From: Ferrimicrobium acidiphilum DSM 19497
GTDB lineage: Bacteria; Actinomycetota; Acidimicrobiia; Acidimicrobiales; Acidimicrobiaceae
Direction of reading: 5' to 3'
NCBI RefSeq assembly: GCF_000949255.1
Contig: NZ_JXUW01000008.1
Span: forward strand, 1 to 64,000
Length of the DNA stretch: 64,000 bases
This document shows, piece by piece, positions 51,404 to 62,962 of the stretch. The notes beneath the pieces were generated by a model, which searched no databases, had not been told where the DNA came from, and worked only from the letters and a program-made list of their open reading frames with translations. The position numbers were made by a program, and so were the translations under genes. The first letter of the stretch is position 1. Every line of letters begins with the position of its first letter.

Positions 51404-54283
51404 CTATGGAACGAGTCGACGTATGATCCCAAGACGTCCCTCTTGAATCCAAAGACTTTCGAGTTCTGTGAGATCGCCAACCGCCCTTGGTGGTGCCAGG
51501 GGATTCGCCCCTGTCACTGACGTCGCCACGACTACTGAACCTGCATGAGCAAGGTCGCTTGCGTCGAACTCTAGGCTTTCGTACTCTGGATATCGAGCCT
51601 TCACGGTCTTTGCCTCTTCAGGACTCTGAGGCGCGAAACGGGCCTGCATCTGCCCTGAGAGGGCAAGGGTTGCAGCAGCAGAGATGATCCCCTCTGGAGT
51701 GCCGCCGATGCCCCACAACATAACAGCGTTGGGATCTCCACGCAACACCCTCAGACTCGCCATCACGTCGCCGTCTGAGATCTCGATGACCGGCACGCCA
51801 TGGTGTCGTAGATCAGCGATTGCCTCTGCATGTCGAGGCTTGTCCAGTATGATTACGGTCGTCTCACCTATCCCGAGTCCGAGTCGGCGCGACACCCTCT
51901 TGACATTCTCGAGTAGTGGCCGGCTGATATCAATGACACCGGCCGCCCTTTCACCGACGATCAGTTTCTCCAGATAAAAACCGGGCAGTTGTTTAAATCC
52001 TCCGGCCGGGGCTGCTGCGATTACCGAGATCGCCCCCTCTCGTCCGGTTGCTGCGAAGTTGGTGCCTTCAAGTGGATCAACGGCCAAGTCGATGTCGATC
52101 GAGCCGGTACCCAGTCGCTCCCCAACGTAGAGCATGGGTGCATGATCCTTCTCGCCCTCGCCGGCTATGACGGTAGCCGAGACTGGTAGCCTTCCTAGCT
52201 CCTCACGCATGGCGGCTACTGCCGCCGCGTCGGCGCGGTTCTTGTCCCCAAGACCGATCTCCTCGAGCGTTGCACAGGCGGCTGCCTCAGTAGCACGGAG
52301 TAGATCCGAGACGAGATGAGTGGGGTGCCCCAGTCGATAGGAGTCGACGACCAGATCGAGGGCAGCGTCCGCGACCTCGGTAGAGGTAAAGCCGAAGTGG
52401 GCAGCCACATCAGCCATCGGGGCAGAGGTGCCAAAATCGTTCACGTTGTACAACCGATCGCCAGGACTCAAGAACTGGTACCACCCGGTGCCTACGGTGG
52501 CCTCTAGTACGAGTCGGGGAGTTCCGGTTGGAGCGAGCACATCTCGTTCACGAGGATCGATCGCCAGAAAGCGCTCGCGCCATGGAACCGAGATGACACG
52601 CGCATCGATGTCGTCCTCGTTCTTCAGGATTTTGGCGGCATCGATTGCAAGCGATACCTCAGAACCGGAGGCTATGAGCACCACCTCGGGCGAGGTATTT
52701 GGGTCGTCGTAGACGATTCGAGCCCCTGTGGTCGCGAGCCAATCGATGGACTCGGTGGTCGGGTGCTGTGGAAGAGGTTGTCGGGTGAGGGCGATGACCG
52801 TAGGCTTAGTCCGTTCGGCCAACGCTTGCTTCCAACATGCAAACGTCTCGAATGTGTCGGCGGGGCGAAGCACGTTGGTCCGCGGGATGATGCGCAGTCC
52901 CTCGAGTTGTTCGATTGGTTGATGAGTTGGGCCGTCCTCTCCGACCGCAAATGAATCGTGTGAGAAGATGTAGATCACACCAAGGCCCATGAGCGCGCTG
53001 AGCCTCAACGATGGACGGAGATAGTCAGAAAAGACCAGAAAGGTAGAGACATACGGGGTGAACCCGTATAGCGCGAGCCCATTGGCAACAGCTGCCATTG
53101 CGTGTTCGCGGATGCCAAAACGAATCACTGAACCTGAGAAGTCAGTTGCTGTAATCGCATCGAGGCCTACATTGAGGCCGGTCGACTCTGCGAGGTCGGC
53201 GGATCCACCGATGAGCATGGGAAGTTCTGGAGCTACCGACTGCAGAAACGCCGCTGATGCTGCCCTCGTGGCCAGGGGAGTCGTCGTTACTTCAGGGATC
53301 GTTAGCGGGTCTTTCCCGGGTTGGATTTTCGTGGAACCAGGCTGCGATAGGTAAGTCTCGCGCCATACCCTGCTGATCGCCTGCTTATCGGCGATCAGCT
53401 TCGCCAGGTATGTCTTTACCTCGTCAGGGACGAGGAATGTCGGCTCAGTTGGCCAGCCATAGGCGGCTTTAGTTGCTGCCAGCTCGTCGGCGCCCAGTGG
53501 TGCACCATGAGCCTTGGAGGTTCCCTGTTTGGTGGGAGAACCACGTCCAATGACGGTCGGTGCGATGATTAGGCTCGGGTGCTCCATGTCAGCCATCGCC
53601 TCGCGATAGATACGTTCAATTTCGTCAATGTCTTCGGTGTCGCTGATGCTGAGAACCTGCCAGCCGTAGCTTTGAAAACGCGCGACTGGATCGTCGGTGC
53701 AGGAATCGTGTCGTGGACCGTCAATGGTGATGTCATTGGAGTCGTAGCCAACGATGAGGTGACCCAAGTGAAGCGAGCCAGCGAGCGAGGCGGCCTCATG
53801 ACTGATCCCCTCCATTAGGTCTCCATCGGAGGCGAGTACGAAGGTGTAGTGGTTGATCGAGGAGTCACCGGCCGCGTTGCGGAGTTTTGCCTCGCCGATT
53901 GCCATGCCAACGGCGGTCGCAAACCCCTGCCCAAGGGGACCTGTGGTCGTCTCCACCCCTGGGGTGAGGCCATGTTCTGGATGACCGGGGGTTCTAGATC
54001 CGAGCTGGCGAAAGCGACGCAGTTCTTCTATCGGAAGTTCGTAGCCAAAGAGATGGAGAAGTGAATAGAGCAAGGCTGATCCGTGGCCAGCCGAGAGGAT
54101 GAAGCGATCTCGATTCGGCCAAGTTGGATCATCGGGATCGAAGTTCATCAGTCGAGCGAAGAGGGTATAGGCGACCGGTGCGAGTCCAAGCGGTAGCCCT
54201 GGGTGGCCAGACTGTGCAGTCTCAACTTGGTCGATTGAGAGCATTCGAACGGTGGTTATACAACGTTCATCTAGTGGATTCAT
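51404..54283 (-). CDS. Transketolase-class II fructose-1,6-bisphosphatase (GlpX) fusion
   Basis: 959 aa. Residues 1 to about 650 are a full transketolase: QVETAQSGHPGLPLG, the thiamine motif GDLMEGISHEAASLAG...YDSNDITIDG, and HDSFAVGEDGPTHQP. From about 655 a full class II FBPase follows: GLGDKNRADAAAVAAM, GEGEKDHAPMLYVGE (metal site), VDPLEGTN, ending at 959. Both parts look intact. FBPase releases fructose 6-phosphate, which transketolase consumes in the Calvin and pentose-phosphate pathways, so the fusion joins consecutive steps. AAGGAG precedes the ATG. No other Calvin gene is in the window. Confidence 0.9.
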   Translation of the reverse strand: MNPLDERCITTVRMLSIDQVETAQSGHPGLPLGLAPVAYTLFARLMNFDPDDPTWPNRDRFILSAGHGSALLYSLLHLFGYELPIEELRRFRQLGSRTPGHPEHGLTPGVETTTGPLGQGFATAVGMAIGEAKLRNAAGDSSINHYTFVLASDGDLMEGISHEAASLAGSLHLGHLIVGYDSNDITIDGPRHDSCTDDPVARFQSYGWQVLSISDTEDIDEIERIYREAMADMEHPSLIIAPTVIGRGSPTKQGTSKAHGAPLGADELAATKAAYGWPTEPTFLVPDEVKTYLAKLIADKQAISRVWRETYLSQPGSTKIQPGKDPLTIPEVTTTPLATRAASAAFLQSVAPELPMLIGGSADLAESTGLNVGLDAITATDFSGSVIRFGIREHAMAAVANGLALYGFTPYVSTFLVFSDYLRPSLRLSALMGLGVIYIFSHDSFAVGEDGPTHQPIEQLEGLRIIPRTNVLRPADTFETFACWKQALAERTKPTVIALTRQPLPQHPTTESIDWLATTGARIVYDDPNTSPEVVLIASGSEVSLAIDAAKILKNEDDIDARVISVPWRERFLAIDPRERDVLAPTGTPRLVLEATVGTGWYQFLSPGDRLYNVNDFGTSAPMADVAAHFGFTSTEVADAALDLVVDSYRLGHPTHLVSDLLRATEAAACATLEEIGLGDKNRADAAAVAAMREELGRLPVSATVIAGEGEKDHAPMLYVGERLGTGSIDIDLAVDPLEGTNFAATGREGAISVIAAAPAGGFKQLPGFYLEKLIVGERAAGVIDISRPLLENVKRVSRRLGLGIGETTVIILDKPRHAEAIADLRHHGVPVIEISDGDVMASLRVLRGDPNAVMLWGIGGTPEGIISAAATLALSGQMQARFAPQSPEEAKTVKARYPEYESLEFDASDLAHAGSVVVATSVTGANPLAPPRAVGDLTELESLWIQEGRLGIIRRLVP

Positions 54284-56092
<1,809 letters not shown>

Positions 56093-56107
56093 TCGAGGAT
56101 GAGCAGA

Positions 56108-57322
56108 TTAGGTCGTTTTGCGTTCGAGCAGGCGACTGCCTAGTACTACAGCAACGGCGGCCATCGCACAGGTGGCCGCCGCCGCCATCCAACCGGTGCT
56201 ATAACTGAAACGGTCAATCAATACGCCGATCACGGTCGGGCCTAGCATGCCACCAAGACGTCCACCGAGCTGAGTCATTCCGGTCGCTCGCGCTGGCGTA
56301 GCACGGTGCTTATCGATCACGGCAAAGTTGAACAGGCCGTTCCATCCCCATCCAATGCCGAGTGCGACGACGGCGCCCGGCACCAGGAGTGCCGCGATCC
56401 CAAGGTGTTGAGCAAGGGCAAGAGTGGCGTAGCCGATGGCCCCGATCACCATCATGATGGCGATCACCGAGAAGTGCGAAGAGCCTCGACGGTCAGCGAG
56501 AAAGCCAGTGGTGATCCGTACAATCACGGTCGCAGCGCCCGCCAGCGCAGCAACCAGACCAGCCGCACTCTTGGAGATGCCCGCATGGACCGAACCAGAG
56601 ACTAGGAAGGCTGCCATCCCGGAGGCGCTGAATACCCCGAGTCCTATGCCAATGGCTAATAGCGTGATAGCGAGTTTGTCAATGACTGGTGGAGCTCCAA
56701 CATGCTGTCGACTGAGCTTGGATCGCGGCTGATTTGGCCGAGGTACCAGTATGGCGGTGGCGATCGAGAGGAGGGCGGCGAGAGCAAAGGCCCATCGCCA
56801 TCCGACGGTCAGCCCAAGAGCTGGTACGGCGAGTCCGCCAAGCAAGGAGGCAAAAGGAACCGCAGCCTGCTTGATGCCGAAGGTAGCCCCCTGCCTGCCA
56901 GGCTTACCTCTCCTAGCCAAAAAGAGATTAGAGGCGGTTGCGGTTGCTGCGCTAACCATACCACAAGGGAATAGTAGGAGGGCGAGCAGCCACCACGAGG
57001 ATGAGAATAGAGCGATGGTTGCAAGCAGGATGCTCCCGACCACGGGGGTGAACTTCAGGACGCGTACCCCACCTAGCCGCTCTGCAACACGCCCGGAGGG
57101 GACCGCCCATGAGGCGGCGCCAAGGTAATAGCTTGTGACCGCCAGCCCGAGTTCAGACGTTGTTATGGGGAAGGATTGACGTATCTCAACGGCGAGCGCG
57201 CCGACTAGGAAGGCAGGAATGGAGGCCATGCTGGTGGCCAGGACGGAGACGGCCAGGTCCTTGGTGAGCAGATCGCCAATGAGGAGTGTACGCCCAGTCC
57301 CTGCGGCCTGCGAGTCGCTCAT
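56108..57322 (-). CDS. MFS transporter
   Basis: 404 aa, 12 membrane helices, with the loop motif GRVAERLGGVRVL after helix 2 and FLADRRGS in the second half. Cyanate/nitrate-type or drug-type MFS cannot be told apart by eye. The start overlaps the stop of the Mpo1-like gene by 4 nt, so they form a two-gene operon. Confidence 0.85.
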   Translation of the reverse strand: MSDSQAAGTGRTLLIGDLLTKDLAVSVLATSMASIPAFLVGALAVEIRQSFPITTSELGLAVTSYYLGAASWAVPSGRVAERLGGVRVLKFTPVVGSILLATIALFSSSWWLLALLLFPCGMVSAATATASNLFLARRGKPGRQGATFGIKQAAVPFASLLGGLAVPALGLTVGWRWAFALAALLSIATAILVPRPNQPRSKLSRQHVGAPPVIDKLAITLLAIGIGLGVFSASGMAAFLVSGSVHAGISKSAAGLVAALAGAATVIVRITTGFLADRRGSSHFSVIAIMMVIGAIGYATLALAQHLGIAALLVPGAVVALGIGWGWNGLFNFAVIDKHRATPARATGMTQLGGRLGGMLGPTVIGVLIDRFSYSTGWMAAAATCAMAAVAVVLGSRLLERKTT

Positions 57323-57636
57323 TCGCCTAGGGCAGGCGAGGTGCGAGCGCGCTCTAACTGAGGGCCGAGACGTCCAGTCGCCACCAACATGAGCATTCGA
57401 TAGTCAGCGAACAGTGACGCAAACGGATGCGAAAACGTCTCTGGTCGATTGCGTTCGATGCATAGGTGGGCGAACCAGGCAGGCAGGTAGCCTGCCAAGG
57501 GGACAACAAGAAGATCTCGTGGACGTCGTGCTCGCACTAGCGCCAACACCGCCAGTGTCGATCCAACGTAGTGGAGAACGCGCGTCGGACGACGCGAATG
57601 GGCTCGTAGATACCGAAGCCAGAATTCGTCGTCCAT
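57319..57636 (-). CDS. Mpo1-like (DUF962) protein
   Basis: 105 aa. Family pattern: FWLRYLRAHSRRPTRVLHYVGST at the start, GYLPAWFAHLCIERNRPETFSHPFASLFADYRM in the middle, with the His residues that bind iron in yeast Mpo1. The yeast enzyme oxidises 2-hydroxy fatty acids; whether the bacterial ones do is not known. Two membrane helices. First gene of the operon with the MFS transporter. Confidence 0.8.
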   Translation of the reverse strand: MDDEFWLRYLRAHSRRPTRVLHYVGSTLAVLALVRARRPRDLLVVPLAGYLPAWFAHLCIERNRPETFSHPFASLFADYRMLMLVATGRLGPQLERARTSPALGE

Positions 57637-57763
57637 GTTTTTATTCTAGCGAGGATGAAAGCCCATATCAACGTGAAGGCTGAGCCCTGAGAGAGCGCTC
57701 TGTGCTGGTTTGGCTTCCGTTGTTACGGCGATTGTTTCGGCCACGTCGACTGGTCAAGAGGTG

Positions 57764-59050
57764 CTACTGATCGGATGGTGTTGGATCCACTAGGCGCAGC
57801 GACTCGCTAACGGTATCGAGCTCCTCGAGTCCCCCCTCTTTGCCTTCGATGCCATGGTCTAGAAAGCGGCGAGCGGACGGTAGAACGCGGCGATCAAGCG
57901 AGCCAACGCCGTCATTGTAAGCCTTGACGGCAGAGGCGAGTCCGCCACCCATTTTGGCAAGATGGTCGCGGAAGGTACTGAGGCGCTGGTAGAGGTCACG
58001 GCCAATTGCGGCGATTTGTGCAGCATTCTGTTCGAGTGCCTCTGACCTCCATCCGAAGGCAACAGCTTTTAAAAGTGGAAGGAGCGTTGCTGGCGACGCG
58101 ATTATCACCGATTGCGAGAATGCATCTTCGAACAGCGAAGGTTGGGCTGCAAGCGCCTCACTCAAAAAGGCCTCGCCAGGAAGGAAGAGCACCACGAAGT
58201 CAAGACTGTTGTGGAGACGCTCGGCATAACGACGCGAGGCGAGGTCATGGACCATCGAATCGAGTTGACGGGCATGCGCTAGCCGGAACTCGAGTCGTTT
58301 CTCGTCGCTGTCGGCCTCGGTCATGCGGAGAAAGGCATCTAAAGGCGCCTTGGCATCGACTGCGATACATCGATCACCTGGCAAATGGATGACGACGTCG
58401 GGGCGACTACGGCCCGCATCACCACTGAAGGTCGGTTGTTCCTCAAAGTCACAGTAGCGAGTCATGCCAGCAAGCTCGATGACGCGACGGAGTTGGATCT
58501 CCCCCCAACCACCTCGTACTGCCGGTTGTCGAAGCGCCTTGACCAGACTGTCTGTCTGTTGTCGCAACTGTGGGAGGTGGATCGTCATTAGATCTTCAAG
58601 TGACTTGCCGAGCGCCCCGAACTGTTGTCTTCTGTTATCTTGCAGGTCTCTCAGTTCGGTATTGAGACGCTTGAGTTCCTCGTCGACGGGTTGTACTAGC
58701 TGTTCAAAGGAGGTCTTTGCAGTCGACGAAAAGGTCTTCTCCGCACGTGCGGCAAGCTCTTCGGTGTAGCCTTGCATAGCCGTACTGACCTTCGTCTCGA
58801 GGAGGCTGTGAACGTATTCGATCGATCGATCAAGCTCCTCCCGGATGATGGCGGCGGCGCTTAGTCGCTCCTCAAGACGAGCTTTGTCCTGCATCGATTC
58901 GGCTAGCGATTGCGACTTGGTCTCAAGCTCCTGCCGGAGTTGGCTACACTCACTCAACAGACCAGCGTCATCACGTCGGTGACGGTGGCCGATGAGGTAG
59001 CCGACGAGAACTCCTACTATGAGTGCGAGGAGCACCGCGATATAGACCAT
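57764..59050 (-). CDS. rmuC: RmuC-family DNA recombination protein
   Basis: 428 aa. An N-terminal membrane helix (YIAVLLALIVGVLVGYLIG), a long coiled coil (about 35-170), and the RmuC nuclease-like domain with RGGWGEIQLRRVIELAGM and IAVDAKAPLDAF. RmuC limits inversions at short repeats. AAGGAGG precedes the ATG at 59050. It is divergent from the sedolisin gene. Confidence 0.9.
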   Translation of the reverse strand: MVYIAVLLALIVGVLVGYLIGHRHRRDDAGLLSECSQLRQELETKSQSLAESMQDKARLEERLSAAAIIREELDRSIEYVHSLLETKVSTAMQGYTEELAARAEKTFSSTAKTSFEQLVQPVDEELKRLNTELRDLQDNRRQQFGALGKSLEDLMTIHLPQLRQQTDSLVKALRQPAVRGGWGEIQLRRVIELAGMTRYCDFEEQPTFSGDAGRSRPDVVIHLPGDRCIAVDAKAPLDAFLRMTEADSDEKRLEFRLAHARQLDSMVHDLASRRYAERLHNSLDFVVLFLPGEAFLSEALAAQPSLFEDAFSQSVIIASPATLLPLLKAVAFGWRSEALEQNAAQIAAIGRDLYQRLSTFRDHLAKMGGGLASAVKAYNDGVGSLDRRVLPSARRFLDHGIEGKEGGLEELDTVSESLRLVDPTPSDQ

Positions 59051-59129
59051 ATGACCTCCTTACTTTGTAGTGTATGACGGGAGAGTGACAGTGTCGCAAT
59101 CATGACAAAGGTGTGCTGGTTGGATACGG

Positions 59130-60923
59130 GTGAAGGTGTGGATGGTGGTAAAGGGTTACCTCGGCGTCTTTCTTGCTAGTGTGCTTGTGGCCTCTGGTAT
59201 GCTCGCTGTTCAACAACGCACCTTGTTGGCATCGATGCGTCAGCCCGTTGCACCCGCGACGATGACTGTGGAGTTCGATGTCGTGCTGAAACCAAGAAAT
59301 GAAGCCTCGCTGCTCGCCAACGCATGGGCTCGTTCGCAGCAGCCTCCTGGTCATTATCTCACTCCAGCCCAGTTTGGCCGTGACTACGCTCCGTCTCCTG
59401 TGATCCAGGATATGGTAAGTGACTATTTTCACGAGTATGGCATGAAGACTGGAGCGGTATGGCCTGGCGGTTTGGTGATGCCTGTTACCGGGACGGTGGC
59501 CCAAGCCACGGCCGCCTTGGGTGTAGCCTTTGATCGAGCACGACTCTCGGGAGGCAGGAGTGTTGCAGTAGCCGACACCTACCCGGCCAAGCTGTCGAGC
59601 TCGATCGACGGACATATCGCTGGAATCACCGGCCTGTTTGCGAATGGCTACTTCCCGGTAGCGTCCCGGAAGGCTAAGGGAGTACCTAGGATCCGGAGTG
59701 CTGCTGGAGCATCGACAATATCGTGCTCTGGCCTTCGCCGAGATAACTCACCAAGGCTGGGCTACGCGCCAGCGGTAGTTGCACGCTACTACCACCTCCC
59801 ACGTTCAATAACACGGCATTCGGTTACGGTTGGCATCGCCGAGTTTGCTGATGTAACGAGCGCTGCATCGACTGCGCTCGGCGCGAGCCTGCTCCGCTAT
59901 GCCCGGTGTGTTGGTGAACCACTTCATCTTGCGACCGTCGCCGTCGATGGAGGTTCTGGCAACGCTGGCCGCTCCCACCTTGAGGAGGCAGCGCTCGACA
60001 TAGAGACTCTCCTTAGCTACGCACCAGGTGTACATCTTCTCGTGTATACGGCCAGCTCCGGCAATGCCAACGCACTCTATCTCCGAATGGTGAGTCAAGA
60101 CAAGGCAAGTATTCTCCTTACGACCTGGGGGACGTGTGAGGCGAACACCCCTCCTCAACAGCTCAGTATCGAACAGCTGGCCTTCGCCCAGGCGGCATTG
60201 CAGGGGCAGACGGTCGTGGCTGCGAGCGGTGACGACGGGTCATCAGACTGTCTTGCTACCGGGCACAACGCTGGACTTGCCGTGGATAACCCAGCGTCGC
60301 AGCCTATGGTGACCGGAGTAGGCGGCGAGGAGTTCACCTCCGCACTTGATGCCAAGACCACTCCGTCTGTCTGGAATGATGCCACCTACTCCGGGGCCAG
60401 TGGAGGAGGGCTATCTCAGGTTTTTAGTGAACCGTCGTATCAGCGTGGTGTCTATTCAGAGGTTGGACGGGCTGCTCTTCACTGTCGACTCCAGTCCGGA
60501 TGTCGTCTCGTCCCGGACGTGGCGATGATCGCGGTAGGTGCCAAGATCGATGTCCCTGGGCGTGGATGGACCTTGCTTGGAGGGACAAGCCTAGCCGCCT
60601 CCGTCTTTGCCGCCGGGTTGGCTGATCTAGAGTCGCATGCCAACGTGCGGCTTGGCCTCGTTAATCCATGGCTCTACAGTCTTGACGCTCGCACCGGCGT
60701 TTTTACCTCTGTGCAACGCGGAGGTAACGACTTCCGTCGCCTTCATCCTGGTCAGTTTCGCGTGACTGGGCGCTACAGCTTAGCGACTGGACTCGGGAGC
60801 CCAAATTTTGCGCTACTCATGGATGCCCTCAAACGTCGAATCCAGCCGCAGGTACCACAACCGTATGCATGGGTTCGTAGTCGAATGACGTTTCACCTGC
60901 GCGAGTTACTGGAACGGTTCTAG
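59130..60923 (+). CDS. S53 sedolisin (kumamolisin-type acid protease) precursor
   Basis: 597 aa. N-terminal signal helix (YLGVFLASVLVASGMLAV), pro-domain (about 40-190, pro-kumamolisin pattern with HYLTPAQF), then the catalytic domain. All sedolisin active residues are present: Glu286 and Asp290 (EAALD), Asp368 (SGDDGSSD) and Ser487 (GGTSLAAS). The C-terminal calcium-site region is present. Exported protease working at low pH, consistent with an acidic habitat. Confidence 0.88.
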   Translation: MKVWMVVKGYLGVFLASVLVASGMLAVQQRTLLASMRQPVAPATMTVEFDVVLKPRNEASLLANAWARSQQPPGHYLTPAQFGRDYAPSPVIQDMVSDYFHEYGMKTGAVWPGGLVMPVTGTVAQATAALGVAFDRARLSGGRSVAVADTYPAKLSSSIDGHIAGITGLFANGYFPVASRKAKGVPRIRSAAGASTISCSGLRRDNSPRLGYAPAVVARYYHLPRSITRHSVTVGIAEFADVTSAASTALGASLLRYARCVGEPLHLATVAVDGGSGNAGRSHLEEAALDIETLLSYAPGVHLLVYTASSGNANALYLRMVSQDKASILLTTWGTCEANTPPQQLSIEQLAFAQAALQGQTVVAASGDDGSSDCLATGHNAGLAVDNPASQPMVTGVGGEEFTSALDAKTTPSVWNDATYSGASGGGLSQVFSEPSYQRGVYSEVGRAALHCRLQSGCRLVPDVAMIAVGAKIDVPGRGWTLLGGTSLAASVFAAGLADLESHANVRLGLVNPWLYSLDARTGVFTSVQRGGNDFRRLHPGQFRVTGRYSLATGLGSPNFALLMDALKRRIQPQVPQPYAWVRSRMTFHLRELLERF

Positions 60924-60932
60924 ACTGCTGGC

Positions 60933-61664
60933 GTGGATTCACAACGAACTGCCGAGCTCTATGGTGTTGGTTTGGGCCCTGGTGACCCTGGGCTCGTCAC
61001 CCTCGCCGCCATGAGTGTTTTGGAGACTGCTGAGATCATCATTGCTCCATCGAGCCACCCCGAGAGCATGGGCCGAGCGGAGTACATTGTCCACACCCTG
61101 CTACCCGATCGAGAGGTGATCCGGATCCCAATGCAGATGGCCAGTGGCTCTGAAGGAATTGACCGCCGCCTCCACGCTGTGCGAGAGACGATACGTGAAC
61201 TTCGTCCAAGACTCACGAGTGCTGCGATGAGCGCCTTTGTGACACTTGGAGATCCGCTCCTCTACTCAACGTTTTCACTTGTTGTTGAGGCTGTCGTGTG
61301 CGAACAGCTCCCAATTGCGGTTCGAGTGATCCCCGGTGTCCCGGCATTTTTAGCACTGGCGAGCCTGGTAACGACTAACTTGCTCGACAACGACGAACGT
61401 CTCCACCTCGTTCCGGCTACCGGCGACCCTGGCCATCTTGAACACCTGCTCGAAGATAGAGAGTCGGTGCTGGTGATCTACAAGCTTTCGTCGAACTTTG
61501 CGATGCTTCGCGCGATGATTGCACAGGCTGGCAGACAGAAGGGAGCCATGGTAGGTCTGGAGCTAGGAACGGATCGGATGCAGGTGCTTACTCTCTCCGA
61601 GGCCCCTGACAAGGTTCCATATTTCGCGACCATCATCGTGCCAGTTCAAAGGAGGTCAGCGTGA
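60933..61664 (+). CDS. cobI: Precorrin-2 C20-methyltransferase
   Basis: 243 aa SAM-dependent tetrapyrrole methylase. Motifs: LYGVGLGPGDPGLVTL at the start, VTLGDPLLYSTFS and VIPGVPAFLA. The TFS segment and length fit CobI/CbiL rather than other cobalamin methylases. First gene of a four-gene cobalamin set; GTG start; its end overlaps cobU by 4 nt. The aerobic or anaerobic route cannot be told from this gene alone. Confidence 0.85.
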   Translation: MDSQRTAELYGVGLGPGDPGLVTLAAMSVLETAEIIIAPSSHPESMGRAEYIVHTLLPDREVIRIPMQMASGSEGIDRRLHAVRETIRELRPRLTSAAMSAFVTLGDPLLYSTFSLVVEAVVCEQLPIAVRVIPGVPAFLALASLVTTNLLDNDERLHLVPATGDPGHLEHLLEDRESVLVIYKLSSNFAMLRAMIAQAGRQKGAMVGLELGTDRMQVLTLSEAPDKVPYFATIIVPVQRRSA

Positions 61665-62185
61665 GTACGACCTTGGTCTTGGGCGGAACACGCTCTGGAA
61701 AGTCGGCCTTTGCCGAGTCGCTCCTTGACAACCAGCCTGCGGTGCACTACATCGCCACTCTGGAGTCCTCTTCTGACCCTGAATTTATACGCCGCGTCGC
61801 TCGCCATCAGGAGCGTCGTGGACCCCGCTATTCAGTGCTCGAACTCGAAGAACCGCGTGATCTAGTGCGACTGTTGGCCTTTGATGACCACCCGGTACTG
61901 TTGGATTCAGTCGGAACCTGGTTGGCACGACTCGATGTCTGCGACGAGGAGAGCTTGAGTATGCTGACCCAGCAACTAATCGCGACGTTACGCGTTCGAC
62001 GTAATCCCTTGGTGATCGTCTCTGAAGAGGTAGGGCTGGCTGTTCATCCAACGACGGCGGTCGGTCGCTGTTTTGTGGATGCCCTTGGATCGATCAACCA
62101 GGCATTGACTCTGGTATCAACCCACGTCTTTCTGGTGGTGGCTGGCATTCCGCTCCCGTTGCACGGCTTTCGTGAGCACTCCTAG
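61661..62185 (+). CDS. cobU: Adenosylcobinamide kinase/guanylyltransferase
   Basis: 174 aa. P-loop LVLGGTRSGKSAFAE, the RRVARHQERRG segment containing the guanylylated His, and LLDSVGTWLA. It phosphorylates and then activates adenosylcobinamide with GTP for nucleotide-loop assembly. The frame overlaps cobI, giving translational coupling. Normal length. Confidence 0.92.
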   Translation: MSTTLVLGGTRSGKSAFAESLLDNQPAVHYIATLESSSDPEFIRRVARHQERRGPRYSVLELEEPRDLVRLLAFDDHPVLLDSVGTWLARLDVCDEESLSMLTQQLIATLRVRRNPLVIVSEEVGLAVHPTTAVGRCFVDALGSINQALTLVSTHVFLVVAGIPLPLHGFREHS

Positions 62186-62212
62186 AGGTCTCGGTATGGG
62201 TGGTCGCTCTGG

Positions 62213-62962
62213 GTGGATGAGTTGATGCGACGAGTGCTCGAAGGCGCACGAGGAGCCGTCGCCTTCATGACGCTTATCCCGCTTGGAGGGACTCTCAACG
62301 CTGTGAGTCTTGTCGTGATCCCACTGACCGGGCTGATCGTAGGTGGTGCATCCCTGGTGGGATTCTGGATTGGGGACCGATCGGGTTCCACGCTCGTTGG
62401 AGCCGTCGTCGCGCTCATCGTGGATGCGGCGATGACCCGAGGACTCCACTATGACGCGGTCGCAGATACTGCAGATGGCCTAGCAGGCTTTGTTGAGCGC
62501 GAACGTCGCCTTGCAATCATGGATGAGCCAACGGTTGGGGCATTCGCAGTCTTGGCCCTGATCGTCGTCGTCTTGGTTCGGATATCGGCCTGGTCAACCA
62601 TTGGGTTTCCAGCCTTTCTGATCGGGATTTTCGTGCTCAGTAGGTGCATGATGGCGCTCTCTATGATGTGGTTTCCGCTTGCTAAGGAGAGTTCACTCGC
62701 CCGAGTTTTCGCCTCTCAACGCCGACATTGGATAGTCTGGTTCCTACTCTTGGAGGGGTTGCTGGCAGTTGGTGCCATGATAGTGCTTGGTACACCTATG
62801 ATGCTGCTCGCGTTGGTGTTCGGTGCCTTGTGTGGACTTGGAGTACTCGCGTTCGCGATACATCACCTTCGGGGAATAACCGGTGACGTGGTTGGTGCAG
62901 TGGGCTTGGTTGCCGAGACCGGGATGCTTCTAGCCGTGGCAGTGATGAGGATTCATGGTTAG
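62213..62962 (+). CDS. cobS: Adenosylcobinamide-GDP ribazoletransferase (cobalamin synthase)
   Basis: 249 aa polytopic membrane protein. The metal-binding DYDAxxDTADG motif appears as HYDAVADTADGLAG, followed by RLAIMDEPTVGAFAVLAL. It joins ribazole to adenosylcobinamide-GDP in the membrane. GTG start at 62213; ATG 62225 is an alternative. It overlaps the next gene by 8 nt. Confidence 0.9.
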   Translation: MDELMRRVLEGARGAVAFMTLIPLGGTLNAVSLVVIPLTGLIVGGASLVGFWIGDRSGSTLVGAVVALIVDAAMTRGLHYDAVADTADGLAGFVERERRLAIMDEPTVGAFAVLALIVVVLVRISAWSTIGFPAFLIGIFVLSRCMMALSMMWFPLAKESSLARVFASQRRHWIVWFLLLEGLLAVGAMIVLGTPMMLLALVFGALCGLGVLAFAIHHLRGITGDVVGAVGLVAETGMLLAVAVMRIHG

